From assembly GCA_030704615.1 (NCBI GenBank), contig CM060731.1, positions 10,850,001 to 10,914,000 on the forward strand: a DNA stretch of 64,000 bases, in the 5' to 3' direction. Of this stretch, positions 33,140-46,890 are shown piece by piece; position 1 is the stretch's first letter; each line of letters starts with the position of its first letter. Origin of the DNA: Takakia lepidozioides. Its lineage: Eukaryota; Streptophyta; Takakiopsida; Takakiales; Takakiaceae. Both the position numbers and the translations under genes were made by a program. The notes beneath the pieces were generated by a model. It had not been told where the DNA came from and searched no databases. It saw nothing but the letters and a program-made list of their open reading frames with translations.

Positions 33140-33830
33140 GATACGTAGATACCTTTGTGACACCAATCAGTGGATTAGGACCCGCATTTCTGAGCACTCC
33201 CTTTGCATCGTGGATGCACCAGGGAAAGTGGTGGTATGTGGTTACGACTTGGTTGTCGGTACGTGCCCATTACTATTGGGCTACGACTTGGTTGTTGGAT
33301 GTCATATACTTCTTAGCTGGTGTCCACCTTCCACTAGGAGGTAGTAGCTCTTCGGGGTTAAGAGACACCATAATTTAGGCTTGCTTTGGCAACATATCCG
33401 CATTTCTTTTAGTGTTCAAAGTAACATCGTTATGAGGGGCTGAGGCACAAAGTTTAAGGGATACTACCCAAGGGTAGACGGGAGAAGATTTAAATACCAG
33501 TGTCAGTTGGTTATTATTTATTTTTGACATCCATCTAGGTAAGGGAAAACAAATCCAATTTCTAATTCTACAAGTTCTAGGTATGAAAGGGTATTAGAAA
33601 AAAATTAAATGGTAGAGTTCAGGTATGAGATGGTTATTTTTTCTTAACAATGTGTATGTTCTAGATATGACATGGGTATTAATATTTAATATTTGACGCC
33701 TCCCAAAGGAAGCGTAAATTATGGTGTCTCGTCACCCCGAAGGGTGACTGCCTTCCGCTAAGAAGGTGGACACCTTTGTGACACCAATCGGTGGATTGAA
33801 CCCACAACCATTTCCAAGGTGGTATGTGTT
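33140..33830. repeat. Inverted copies of the GAGACACCATAATTTACG repeat
   Basis: A plus-strand copy (about 33,325-33,395: GGTGTCCACCTTC, CTTCGGGGT, GAGACACCATAATTTA) and a minus-strand copy (about 33,692-33,790) face each other across about 300 bases. Both are linked to CCTTTGTGACACCAATC(A/G)GTGGATT, seen at about 33,150 and about 33,775. Either two SINE-like insertions or the two ends of one inverted-repeat element would explain it. Confidence 0.55.
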
Positions 33831-36334
33831 GTCAGTCATTTCCGCTTCGGTTCCAATGTCGGTTCCTGGGGCAAGGCTACATTATCTCTTGTCTCCTGTA
33901 GCCAGAAACCCTGAGGTTGTCTATGTCATAAATGTCCTCGTAGGAGACGTGATCGGGTGCAGGAGACGCCACCGGTCTAGACTCAACTTTATTGGCGTTA
34001 GTTCTAGTAGTTGCTTTCGCTGATTCTGCTACTGTTTCCAACTGCGAACACACAATACTGATCATGTGGGATAGATGCAGTCATGCCAAGCACTCATCAT
34101 GGATTTATCCACGAGATGCAGAATGCATTGTGTTTAGCTTGCTTGTTGTTATCAAGTTATGCGCATAGGCGAATGAACTTGCTACATTCGATTGCTTGAC
34201 CTGCGGCTTCGTCCGTAGCACGAAACTAACTAAGTTTAACTTAAACTAACTAGATCCTAACTACTAAACCTAGATCCTAACTAAGTTAAACCTAAAGCGA
34301 TCCTAAGTGAGGACCTCCTCGGATGATTCAAGAACACCCTCCTTAGCAGGCTTAATTAAGCACCCATTACCAAAGGGCTACAACTTGGTTGTCAACATGG
34401 GTATTAAAGAATGCTCTAGGCTTACCTCATGGTTATTGAAGGCTGATATCTAAATAAGTTATTGATTCAAATATGATATAGGCCTAGCAAGGATTGGCAC
34501 ACACAATCCCAAAAACAAGTAAATGATTATATCAATGTGTCTGTTAAGGTATATTTAATTACCTGATAAAGTATGGAGACTTATAATGACATTCTATGCT
34601 AGGTGAAAGTTTGCCATTTCTCATGCTATTTGGTTGCCCCTTCTAAATCTATGTAATGGTTCCATTCGGAGCTCTTGCTTTATTTGGGCTGCTTTAAGAG
34701 CTCATACGCTTCGGCATATCTGGAAACCAGATGTAAATTGATTCTCAAGGGTTCTCGCCCCAACATGAGATTAGTTTTGCATATTAATTATGCCGATCTG
34801 TTGACTGAGGGGAAAAATGCCCGGGTGTCCATTTGTAAAGTTGTTTGCAAAAGCTTGGGAGAGAATGCTACACATTCTGACCTCTCCTGAAGCAAGGAGG
34901 ACTTCCTCTACTCACGATTTTCTAACTAGAGGGTTATTTAGTACGACAAGCTCACATGGGAATGGGAACTCGCAGGTGGCAATGATCGTGATGTCATCAA
35001 TAGCTGGCGTTATAGGAAGATTCGCAATAGGATTAAGACGTTGTTTTCTTCCCTTTCCCCTTTCCGGTACACTATTTCGTTGGCGGTGGCTCTGCTTCCT
35101 CGTGGTGTTTTAACTTTTTTTCCACTTCTCTCTTTTTTAATTCAAATTTCAGGGCCTCTATCCCCTATTTCATTACATAAATAAATAAATTTAAATTATT
35201 ATTATTATTATTTGAAAAAACAAAACAAAAACAAAAACAAAAAAAACCTTTGCATTGGGCCTCAATATTCACATAGAGCTACATGATTAGGGCCAGTGTG
35301 GTCATATGACAACTCCCTTTAAGACAGAAGTATCCATTCATAATCCTCAGATTTGACACTGCATATTGCTAAACCTAACGGCGCTCATAAAATGGGTCCA
35401 CATAAATGTATAATATATGTTTGTGCATCAACTACACCAATCATAGGAAGGAATGAATGATTTCATGCATTACACTGATAAGTGTGGTCATTGTCTTCAA
35501 GTAAATTTCTCATGCAACACGACAGTTTTTGGTCCATCTCAACTCCATTGCCCCCATCCCAAGCAATTATATCTTACATACCAATGTTGTGCGGGTTTTT
35601 ATATTTTAGAAAACGAGTTGGGTCGGGTTTTGAAGTTCTCGTGGGATCGGGCCATGCAGTCTACACACCATACGCCAAGCAAATGCATCCAACTATATTA
35701 TGTGCCCTCTCACAAGACCTTGTTCTCCTCAGCAACACAACAATGACGAAGACCAAGACGATCTAATCAACACTCTCTTCACAGGCAATTAGACCACTAG
35801 CATTATCTACCAACATACTTTTGATAAGTTAATCCACAAGATATGCATTGTAGATAATTGTCAGTAGTAGCACATGAATGTGCATGAGGCCTAGATTCCA
35901 TGTCCTCACATGTGCACAAAAGAGACTGCTCCTAGGGATCATCAGATGTGGGTCGTATATTTGTTGTTGTATTTGACGATGCTGGGAATAATCTCTGTTG
36001 ATCACAACCATCCACAGTACCCAAAATCGTTAATTCTCTCTTTTGTCCTACATTAAGACAAGTCCCTCATCAATGTTCAAATAGATGATAAAGCAATACA
36101 CAAATGATTACAAAGACATGTGTCACTTACTAAATGCACTACCGGCGCCATAGAGTACTGCTCCATCTTGATCAAACCAGGCAGTTGATTGTCTGGGATT
36201 TTAACAATATTGGGGATTATTGTTGCAGCCTTTGATAATGTTAACCTTAGAATAGTACATTTTTAAATCTTGGGTTGCTTCTAGCATGGTTATTCTTACC
36301 AACAAGTTTAATGAAAATGGACATTTATACTCAC
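33831..36334. other. AT-rich intergenic region, mostly unassigned
   Basis: No gene was recognised. Around 34,660-35,110 there are continuous-looking frames without known motifs. They are followed at 35,175-35,250 by an ATT/CAAAAA-rich tail that could be the 3' end of a LINE, but no reverse transcriptase was seen. The possible last exon of the minus-strand ThDP enzyme gene (after 36,335) would lie in the final 200 bases. Confidence 0.35.
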
Positions 36335-39300
36335 GGATCTAGCTCCAGTCATAGACTGCCGTTTTTTTACCAGACCTGGTAGCTCGTGGTCCAAAATCTC
36401 ATTAGCCCATGTGTAGTCAATTGGCACCTACAGATGGAGCGCTATCCTAATCAGTATGTTCTCTTTTATCTCCACATAACAAAGCTATGCATAGGAAATT
36501 AGATATTATTGTATTCTGTTCAAAGCGATACTAGACGAAGTACAAAGCCACATTTAGATGCATCCATGTTATGAAAACATTCCATAAAGCTTATGTATAG
36601 CAAAGACAAATAACTCCCATGTAGTTCGTATGCTTGCCATTATCTAATATAATGGAGGAATAGAAAGTTCATATGTACCTCAATAAGTTTTACACCTGAA
36701 TCCAAATGAAAGACACACTCATGTAATATTTGTGAGAATTAGTCAGCACTTGTGACTCGGTAGCCTGTGGCACCATAGCTGCATGCATAGGTAATAGGAC
36801 ACGAGGACCTTTTAAGCACGGTGCCAGTTCCTTGATTCCCCATCTACTCTCCACCTTGGACACTTTATAATCAAACACACAGTTAAGAGTTGGAAGACAA
36901 AAAATAAGACCGTGCCATCCTAAAACAAAGAAGTACAAAAAAAGTTTATTTAAAATGTTGATAACTGCTTACGAAAATAGCTCATTAATTGACATTTAAA
37001 TACTTCCCTCCATTATCCCACCAGTTCATTTATAGGTGTGTTGGTTAAGAGCATTCCTAACCTGTTTGCATACGCCATAAAATCAGGATTCCCAAAATCC
37101 AAGCCAAATCTGTACAAATTATTGACATTGATTTAGCTTCCATTGGAATGATGACATGGGATTGACCAATGAGCTGAAAATTTCTTCATTGCCTTAATGG
37201 GTTTGAGATATACTCATTGACCATCTCTGAATGTTGGCTCCTATGGGCATAGTCCTCATGATTTCAATCTCTCGACTAAGCAAGTTGTGTGGATTCTATC
37301 CACATCAGATATAAACTCCAAATAAAGTTGTCATAACTGCTATAACACAGCCAATGCAGACCATTTATAAAGATGTGACTGGTTGTATATCCAATGTGCA
37401 AGCCAGTCGAGATATAATATTGCTAGAAGAAATAATCGAGTCGACACTCTTGACCCCTTGTCTACAAGACTTATGTTTGCTCTCCATGTACATTAATTTA
37501 CTAGTTTGTTACACTACTTTATGACCGAGGTCTGAGGCGTAAAATATAACCTTCATTGTGATCATAAGTATTAGAGGAAATGTGTCGGCAATATCCCCCT
37601 TCATCATTGAGACGATGTATCTAAAGAGTGGAATTGTTTGGATTTTTTTGGATTTTTGGATTTTTTGGATGAGGTGCAGCTTTGGCCACTCTATCCTGGT
37701 TTAAAACCAACACCAGGATGACTCTATAGTTGTTAACCCTTCATATTCTGCAGCTTTTCTGCACGATGGGTCAAAAAAGGATTGGCAGACAAAGGCTTTG
37801 GCAAGGTTCTCCAACTCTAAGTTAGTGCTATGGTCCTTCCCATTTCCTCGCCCTCCCCACCAAAAGAATGAGAAAGGGAGATTAACTTGTCATATCCTGC
37901 ACTGTTTTGTTTCCACTTAATCATTCCAAAACCATTATCATTCAAGACGATAACAGTTAGGTTGAGTTGTAATCGAACTGCAGTTTCCATCTCCTGCACA
38001 CCATATATGATTGTTAATGTCTTCCTTATCCTTCAAGAACTCTAAAACCTATTTCTTACATGCTCGTTTAATTTCCTCATGTAAGCTATATTATTGGTTT
38101 CCTCATAATTTCAAAATGGCATGATGTGGACATTACATTCACCGTCAATGGCCATAATGAGTAGGGAAAGAGAATCCATGCCTGGGAATTCATCATAAAA
38201 CCTCCATCACCACAAACAGCAACAACTTTCTTCTCAGGGTGAAGGAGTGCCACTGCTATTGCTGACGGCAACCCTGCTCCCATGGATGCTAGAGCATTGT
38301 TGAGGAGGAGTGTATTGGGCTCAAATGCCTGTTCAACTCCCATGACCACCATCATTTTCATAACACATCTAATTATCTAGTCTACTCCACATGGTTTAAG
38401 AACTACACAAACCTAGATATGCACAATCAATCAAAAGTACGCAATGAACCACAATGAAAAACAAACCCAATTCATAAAAAAATGATTGAGCATAAACAGT
38501 TCACTTTCTGCTAGGTTGTACACTATCTCCCGTACTATAAATACAAAAGTTGGATATTGAACAATGAGAACATGTTTATAAAAACAACCAAAACTCCGCA
38601 ATCAGATGGATTATAAATAAAAAAGAGAGAAACCTTGTAGCATCGGGCAAACCAAATTTTATATAGTCCTGCACAAATGTGAAAAAAATGCTTAGGAGCA
38701 AATCAATCTTGTTCCTCAAAAGAAATTGAAGTATACTTTTCTCAAATCCCCGCCAAGATTTCTTGTTGATAAGATTGCAAAAGATAAAGGTAGGTGCAAT
38801 GAAGTATGGTACATAGGAAAAAAAGAGATCAACGGACTACCCTACTCACCATTGTCTAAGCAAACTATCCCGTCATCCGGCATCTCTTTCCTGCGTGTGA
38901 GAAATGGTCATCAAAGAAGAAGACCACCATGCATGTTTCTAAGTTCTAAGGTTGTAGTCAACATTCTCATATGGCCGATAGGGATGGAAAAATGACCATT
39001 TGGTGGCACGATATGCATTTCCATATATAGCAAGGAGAGTTGACATATGGAAAAACGCCCAGGGCTGTCCAAAGGGGGTTCGGGTGGATGACTAGAAGAC
39101 GTCCCTACACATATCATATGCTAGTTGACTAATAAATCATTTGTATTTAGCAACACACCACACCTTAAGTTCAATTGATAAATCTACTATGAGTTTGCAT
39201 CGGGTTGATTAAATAACTGAATTACCACCTGACCCTCCCCAGGAGAGGCTACACCAAAACTCAGTTCACATGAAGCATACCGTAGGTCAGAAACAATACG

Positions 39301-42300
39301 TTGAGGCATCAATGGGAAACGAGGGTCATTTGTGCCTTTGCGCAAGTGCTGCTCCAACTCATCTTTCACCTGCAAACCATCCGTAGCCAAATATTTTAGG
39401 AACTACCTACTCTCACATCTTGACGTAAAAGCTAATCACAACTTTAATTATTTATTTGTCCATTCATTTAGTCCCACTTTCTTTATTAGAAATGTGATTC
39501 CCAATAAAGTTCCCATTTACCTGCATCATGAAATAATGGTCCCAATGTGATTGCTTCTGCAAATGCTCCTTGATTTGCCAAATAGCATTGGCAATGTCCC
39601 CAACCAATTCTAACTGCACCAAAGCGGCTTAATAGTTATAAACAGTGTCTACCACTCAAACTCTGAGACGAAACATGATCCCCAAATAGCAGAAGATAGG
39701 GGTCAACTAGTGAGATTATGGGGGACAAATTACTTCATCATCAAATGAAAATCTATTTACATTCAGCCAAGACGTCGACTGTGGCTACACTTGTATAGTT
39801 AGGATCAGCTTGCAAGCCCTTGCCAAAGCCAATTAATCTTGTTGCACAAGACCTAACTTCTTGTCTACAAATTTTGTTTCAACTGATCTATGCCATCATT
39901 AGTTGGTTTGTATTCATAAGTGGTTCATCCTCCTATGAACCCAGTACTAAGCTACAGTTAGGGATATCATATGGTGAGAATATACAATACGACCGGTACC
40001 TTCCCAAGTTTATTGTCCCCATATATAACGGCAATTCTTTACACCTCATACCGTCACAGTGTCAACATCTAGCGAGATGTGAAAACTCACAAAGGCATTG
40101 GCCTACATACCTGAGGGAAGTAGACGTTGTCAACCTTTGCACTGTAAAAATTGATATGAATAACTAGGGGTGGCTCTCCATGCCTGCCAATCAGTACCCA
40201 TAACAACTTCTAACACTAGAGTCTAGTATGCATTTATAGTGCAAGTATTTCTTTGATTCTTAGTTTCCATAGATAATTACCAATTATCTGGCTTCAGTAT
40301 CTTGTTCCACATATATATAAAAATGGGATGACCAATAAGAAGCCATATACATGAATTTCTGAATGGCATTGCAGCCTTATTGTAGAGGAGCTCACAACAA
40401 AGCCTCAAAAGTTGTCTTCCTCAAATCTATTCACTGATTTGAATAGCAATTAATTTTGAATTCTAAGGCTCTTCTTCCCTCCCGACCTATCTCCTCCACT
40501 TCACAAAACAGATGTTGACACACTAACCAAGTATGGCTGTGAATCTCAATCTACAAATCAAGGAGGACAAAATGCACAAATATCAAGAGGAAGATATTAT
40601 ACCTCATAAGGAACGGAGGTTTCTCAACAAGATCATGACCAACATTGATGATTAGATCTGCTTTATCAATATAGACATGTACATAGTCTTTGGCTGACAA
40701 AGCACAACAACCTAAGTAAATTGGATGGGCCTCTGCAATTGATACAAAAAATAGCCTCCCATTAGTCTAGTTTTAAATTGTCCTTCAACTGCCACTCTCA
40801 CTTCCACACACTTCAAGGTTCTTATTTATTACTAAAATTGGATATTAAATCTTTTCTTGAATTACACTTCTCTTAAAGCAAAATATGTTGTTTGAATGTT
40901 TAATGCAAGGAATGGACCTGACAAGCTAAAGCACTTGAGCTCAACTTAGGCCAGCAACATAAAGTTTTATTTAGCCTCCTAGCTTGTCCATGTCAGTGGT
41001 AAGATTTGGTTTCTCAATTGTCATACAACTGAGCAGATATGTACCAGTAATGACACCCTTGCCCATTTGAGTTGTAACAAAGGGAATTTGTAGTTGGTCC
41101 ACGAATTCAAGAAGCCTAACATTCATCAAGAGGTAGACCGTTAGTACAAATGCTTTTGAACTTGTCATATTGCAGTAAGGCAATTAATATATTCCCCATT
41201 TTGACAATAATAGTTGTGGGATCTCATTTCCTATGTGACTCCGCCAAGAAAGTTTACAATTTTTGGGGAATATTCCAACTAAAAACCCTCTTAAAGACTA
41301 TAAAGTTGCATACAAGATAAATTGATCACTGATCTGATGGAAGATCCACTCCACCCAACCAATTACAAAACTGCACTAGTTTCCATAAGAGTTTCAACTA
41401 ATTAAGAACCCATGCAATATATCATCAACCAAGAGAAAAGATAATTTGGCTAGAAATGACCAACACTCACATCTTTCGTGTGCGTTTACGATTTGACCCA
41501 GCCCCCACTAGCAGAAGTGGATGGGAAGCTGCATGTATCAATTCGACAGCGTTCATCACAGCCTTTCCCTCCACTATAGGTCGCCTCACTGGATGCACTG
41601 GAAATGGTTTTGCATCAGTGGTGGTACCTGCGATGTCCTCAGGTAACTCCAAATGCACAGCACCTGGTCGTTCTTCCTCTGCGACTCGAACTGCCTCCCT
41701 CACTAATGACGGCACCAAATCTCCGTCAGCTATCTGCTTGGTGAACTGCAAGCATAATACCCATTGAGATGTTGTCAGCAACCTCAGCAATCAATCCAGA
41801 AAAGAATAGTTAAGTGTTTTATTGACAAAATACACAACCATGCTTCTAAATGAAAAATGAGATTGTAACAAGACTAGGCTTCTATTCTCTCCATGATCAT
41901 TCTTATGTGGCTTTCAACGTATGAACTAGAATTTTGGCCAAGAAGTGCGCCCCTCCTAGCCCCTCTGCATTGATATGATCTCTGAAACTCTCTCTCCCAA
42001 CTCCCTCAAATAAATAAATAAATAAATTCCAAATCATCTCTCTTCTTAAGACCATAGCATATAACACTCTTGCCGCAACCAATCCAAATTAATCAAGTGT
42101 ACAATTTGCACTCAAGAAAATGAAGACAAAACACAAGAACAGTCAACATCCTGCAACCAATCTCCCGCACTTAGCATCATATTTCATGCAATGCCACTGT
42201 TGAGGCCCAAACGATAAATATTATTTAAGACTCTTATAAGGTCCTTAGAGAAGACTGACCTACCTTTGTGAGAGGTCGCATAATTTCGACAACGTCCACA

Positions 42301-43934
42301 ATCTGAAATGAACCTTGCTTGCTATGTCGAATTGGCTTTTGGCCTGTGATCATCATCTGTATTGCCCATCCATCCCATCCATCAACACTCTTCCATCTTA
42401 CAGATAAGGCCTGGTCATCTTCCAACAATTTTGGAAAGATCTCTATCTCTCACACACATAGACAGACCGTCACACACACCCCTCTTCATTTGTAAAGAAC
42501 TTTAGAGTATTACCATGGGAAAACCAGCCAACTGTGCATATGCAGCAGCTGTGGCAAAGAGGTCGCACCAGGTCCAAGGGTAGACATGCACACACCAACC
42601 TTCCAAGTTAGGCGACCCACAGTGGCAGCCATGAAGCCTGCAGCCTGCTCATGTCGTGTCATCACCAACCTTATGCTTGACCCTCGCAATGACTCCAAAA
42701 AATCTAGATTTTCCTCTCCAGGTATGCCAAAAATGTATCTTGCACAAAGTATCAATAGAATCCATGTCAGCGTTCGAATATTATTCCGCTTATTCATGCA
42801 GTCCAAAGCAAGAGCCAAACTTTGTTTGATGTAAAACAAAAGGTTGTTCAAGCACCAAGATCAAGCATGGGGATGCAAATGTTTTTCCGCTTCGGATACG
42901 AGGCTAAGGTTGTTGAATAGGCCGGTCAAACTGTAAGTACCCACATAGAAGAAACCCTGCTGCTTGATGTGTAGCCATGATTATGAAGATGGTCCATTTT
43001 CTACTGCCCATCGAGTGTGAACGTCTTCCGAGGGGGTGCCCTCTCCACAACCATCAAGAACATATTTGAGTATGTGCACCCAAAAAGTGAGAGTACTCGT
43101 CGATCTATGTTTTTAAGTAAATGTTTGTTTAAAATAAGTGATATAATGAACAACTTTATTGGCAAAATCTGAAAGCCACAATGACCTTCACTCCTAAGGT
43201 AAGCCCACCATGAAGCTCATATTCCACAATTCACCAAAGTCTCATGCATGCCCTTAGGTTTATTATTGATATTACCTCCATAGCTAAATTCAGGATTGAA
43301 AAATCACATGTATAAGACATTGTGACAACACCTACTAAACAACCTTCCGGAATAGTACTAACTCATGTTCTTCCACCATAATAGATCATTGTGTATCAGT
43401 ATCAATACAAGATCTCAAATGCAAAATAAACGTAACAAGTTACACACTGTCTCTTGGATTGAATCCAGCTCTAACGGTCTCAAGTTTCACTAGAAAAAAT
43501 GGACAGAAAAAAACAAGCTGAGAGAAATTGTAAGACACCTAGTAAGGATGGACAGTTTGCAAGCTGTTGCGAGGGACAAAATTTCAATGTCTCAAGTAAC
43601 TTCTCAAATGAAGATATAAAATAAATGTGCCACCTACGCTAATAACGCACTATCGCCCAACGTATTTAGACAGAGAGAGAAAAAAGAGAAGTGGGGGAAA
43701 GAGGTGGAAAACAACTTCAACTAATAAAAAGCTGCATACCCGCCTTAATCATCATTGGAACTAATTTTGTTGTAGGAGCGTGAAATTGCAAGTGACACAA
43801 AGAATATGGATAGTGATGGCAATGTGCTATACTCACTTGATGTTCTCATTCTCCAGAGCGCTAACCATGACATCCGAAGTCTTGCGTTTGTCTTCCAGTC
43901 CCATTGCCACCTGCGTTGCTGTGTGCAAATCCAT
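36335..43934 (-). pseudogene. Bacterial-type acetolactate synthase-like ThDP enzyme, 16 exons, decayed
   Basis: Family members are thiamine-diphosphate enzymes that condense 2-oxoacids. Minus-strand exons: 43,934-43,837; 42,738-42,514; 42,356-42,264; 41,745-41,471; 41,115-41,045; 40,732-40,603; 40,183-40,111; 39,613-39,521; 39,369-39,281; 38,890-38,850; 38,668-38,634; 38,328-38,182; 37,993-37,887; 37,109-37,062; 36,778-36,679; 36,427-36,335. They total about 573 codons with consistent phases. Motifs: YIFGIPGEENLDFLESLRGS, TRHEQAAGFMAAT (catalytic Glu), MMITGQKPIRHSKQGSFQIV, AVCGDGGFMMNSQ...NDNGFGMIKW (ThDP motif), FGLDFGNPDF, VPIDYTWANE. It is not the usual plant AHAS or HACL. Lesions: one base missing after LGPGAT (about 42,560), TAA at 36,741-36,739, and a GC donor after 38,182. 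A terminal exon was not resolved. Assembly errors could mimic the small lesions. Confidence 0.82.
37636..37675 (+). repeat. GGATTTTTT short tandem repeat
   Basis: About four imperfect copies of TTTGGATTTTT lie in the intron between exons 13 and 14 of the minus-strand ThDP enzyme gene. Confidence 0.7.
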
Positions 43935-46555
43935 GCTTGGTTGGCTTTCCCAGCTTCCTCCCGCATAAAGTGGCACACTGAGGTTGTTTTAAGATTTCTA
44001 TGCCATTTTCTTTTTTCTTTTTTCCCAGGGTGGTTACAAAGTGCCTACTGTGAATCCCCTGTCAGGTACACCTAACTGCCGGAAGCCCAAGTGTCATTGG
44101 TCTAGTTAATCTAAAATGCGTGTTTGATATTTAACTTGTGATAGGGGCCTGCTACCAACTTCTGCCCAATACGTTTTGGCCCTCATTTTGTGTTATTTGT
44201 TCTTCAATGATGGAAGAGGACCAGTGTGAGGCAGATATAGACCAATTCAGAATATATCATTTTGGGTATCAGTGAGTATTTTTGATATCCGGGTAGTTGA
44301 GAACTGGTTATGGGTCCAGCTATGTGAATGAAATCTGGTTATAACTCTGAATATGTCGGCGGCTATTAGCGATCCGGATCTCTCGTTTATATACCCGCTG
44401 ACCTGATCTTTCATGATCTCATTACTGAATGGTATTGAGTTGAGTATATAGCAATGTTGTGGTAGATATGTGGCAAGAATCCGGGTAACCTGGACCGGGA
44501 ACCGGGACCCGAACCCGAACCCGCAACCTCACCAAATATCCGGACCCCTGTTTCATTTCAAAATTGAACACGGACCCACTGAGTGGATCCAAGACCCCCT
44601 ATAGCCGCTATCCGGTAGGTCGGGCACGGGTTTTAAGTTTAATATATAGGTAAACTTTAAGGATTTTTTAGGCCGATTCTGCGTTTTAGAGGCAAACTAA
44701 GAAGCAGAATGTGCAATGCTGGCGCAATATGCTTTGGCATAATCTAGGCTTGATTTTGTAAGCCAATCAGTGGCTACAGAGACGTTGCTCATTATACTCT
44801 TCAAATTATCACCAATCTGACGTTGTAAAAGCCCATTAAGGTGCAACCTCTGCTTGGCAGAATGGGCAGCGGCTTGCCCATTCCATAATATATAAAATAA
44901 AATGTGGCACTTACCTTTATACTTGTGCTGGCCACCTCTCTTCCCTCACTTGAGCTTCTCGAATGTAATGCTCCTCCTCCTCTCTCTCCTTTGGTTTTTT
45001 GTTTTTTGGCTACACATTAGTGTAAAAAATCGATAAGCCCCGGTTGTGCCTTCCCCAGGTGTCACCTCCTCTTCTTTGTTGAAAACTCGTTCCTGATGTG
45101 TCTTCTCCAGGTAACACCTCTCTCGGGTGATTTCTCTGGTATTGAACAACAGAAATAAATGGATGGGTTTCCAGGTTTAATTAATATGAATCCCAGCTCT
45201 CGGCTAGGATTCACAGTGTAATCAGAAAATTTCCATCTGTCTAAATCAACATCAAGAGCACCTTCTGTATAAAATCTCTTTATTTGGATCATAATCATCA
45301 TCAGAGGAGTCTCCATCCAACGAAGTCATGATCAGAGTTGGGCATGTCATCTATGTATGCAACCCCGACCATCTGTTCAACCGAGCAAAGAAATTGAGAA
45401 TCCAAATCGAGCAAAGTGTATAGAATAGAGGATACAATGTAAATACCAATTCAACCAAAAACAAAAAGGGTTAATTATGGCACAATCCTAGAAGTCACTT
45501 GGGACATTGTGGGGATATGTGAACTATTTCTTGTATTTTTCTCTGGCTGTAGATACTAGATGAGGATGCCATGTCCTCCAAGTGCAGAGACATAGTCACC
45601 TTTACCTTAACAATTTGTCCCAAAGGACCCAATGCTTCTTCATTTGGCTATGACCAGCAATGTCTCTACCGGCTTTTTGTGAGGTACAAATGACATGGTT
45701 GGGAGATCTTTCATCATCCCCCTCATCGAAATCAAAAGCAGGTCGTGTGAAATTCTTACCTAATTGTCTTGCTAGAGCTCTCAGCCTCATCGTGGCTAGT
45801 AGAGTGTGATTCAAAGTCTAGCCAAACCGCTACTCTCAATAGGTCATTCATCTCCCTAGAGAAACCCTACGGATTATCCTTTTCTCTCCGCTCGACCTAG
45901 CCCAACACCGAGCCACAACTTGCCTCCACAAAGATGTCAAAAATTGGTTAGATGAAGAAAGCTAGACCATCGAATGTCACCTTTTGGTCACTTCAATGCA
46001 ATGAGGTTCTAAGTCCTCAATCAAGGCGCCCACACACACTGCAATTTACGAGGGTGATGCACCCAGCTGCGCCTAAGCCAATTTTGCGATAACAGCAGCC
46101 TTAGCAGTTAAATGCCTTGATACAGATGGGGAAAGATTTCCAGAATCCATAGCGACTTCATAACACCTTATCCCAACTCTCTCCAACAAGCGGCAAGCCG
46201 CTGCCAGCTATACGAGCAATAATCACGTTGCAATGAGGAGTGCTTAGCCTACACTCTCATTTTGGTTTGCACCTTACTTCCGTGCACTCTTTCTCAAGCA
46301 CAACATAAAATGAAGATCTTACAAAAACAAACATGTATGTCTCAAATCCTTACGCATTAAGTGATGCCGGCTACTCATAATCCACACATGAGAAGGAAGA
46401 CAACGACTCATTGCACGCAAAACAGCCAAATACTCCAAAGATGACATCATTGTCAAAAATACGTAAATCCAAACTACAACTTCCCGAAATAAAACCTACA
46501 CTGAATGTCCATTGGTAAAGCCTTTATCAAATTCCCTCAATTATATATATAATAT
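43935..46555. other. Upstream of the ThDP enzyme gene; unassigned
   Basis: The promoter and leader of the minus-strand gene would lie at the left end. At 44,470-44,640 the sequence is rich in CCGGGACCCGAACCCG-type words. A similar stretch at 47,620-47,830 shares the arrangement CCCGGACC ... AATTTCAAAA ... CACGGA, so these are two diverged copies of one dispersed repeat. Frames near 45,060-45,380 (-) and 45,602-45,814 (-) show no known domain. Confidence 0.35.
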
Positions 46556-46890
46556 AATTGTTGGGCGGTTATTTGATTTTTTTTATAACTGGCGGTTCCT
46601 AGAAAACTATTAACCTGCGATTGTGGTTATTAAATTTTTATGGCTAGATATAACTTGCCGGTTACGGTTATTTGCAAAAACCTCAAATAACCGGCGGTTT
46701 TCATCAAATAACCGTGGGTATTGGGCGGTTCTTTAAAAGGTTTTTTGCTCGGTTATTTGAATGTGTGATCTCCGCTGGTTCCTAACTGGACTGGTTACTT
46801 CATTTTTCACCTCCGCCGGTCATATATACATATAACCGGATAGGTAACCGCCGGGTATTAGAGAGAATCTCAAATAACCGCCCAACACTG
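46556..46890. mobile_element. hAT-like MITE, about 335 bp
   Basis: The ends are inverted: TTGTTGGGCGGTTATTTGA on the left, and the complement of CCAGTGTTGGGCGGTTATTTGA on the right, with a perfect 16-base core. The right end fits the CAGTGTTGGGCGG-type terminus of hAT elements. Inside there are many subterminal copies of AAATAACCG and CGGCGGTT, as is common in hAT termini. No transposase is encoded. A convincing 8-base target duplication was not seen, perhaps because the left end is worn. Confidence 0.65.

Noticed and set aside
36335-43934. Identification as peroxisomal 2-hydroxyacyl-CoA lyase or as plastid AHAS
   Set aside because: The blocks FGIPGEENLDFLE, ITGQKPIRHSKQG and VPIDYTWAN follow bacterial acetolactate synthase-like proteins. 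The plant HACL and AHAS versions of these blocks are different.
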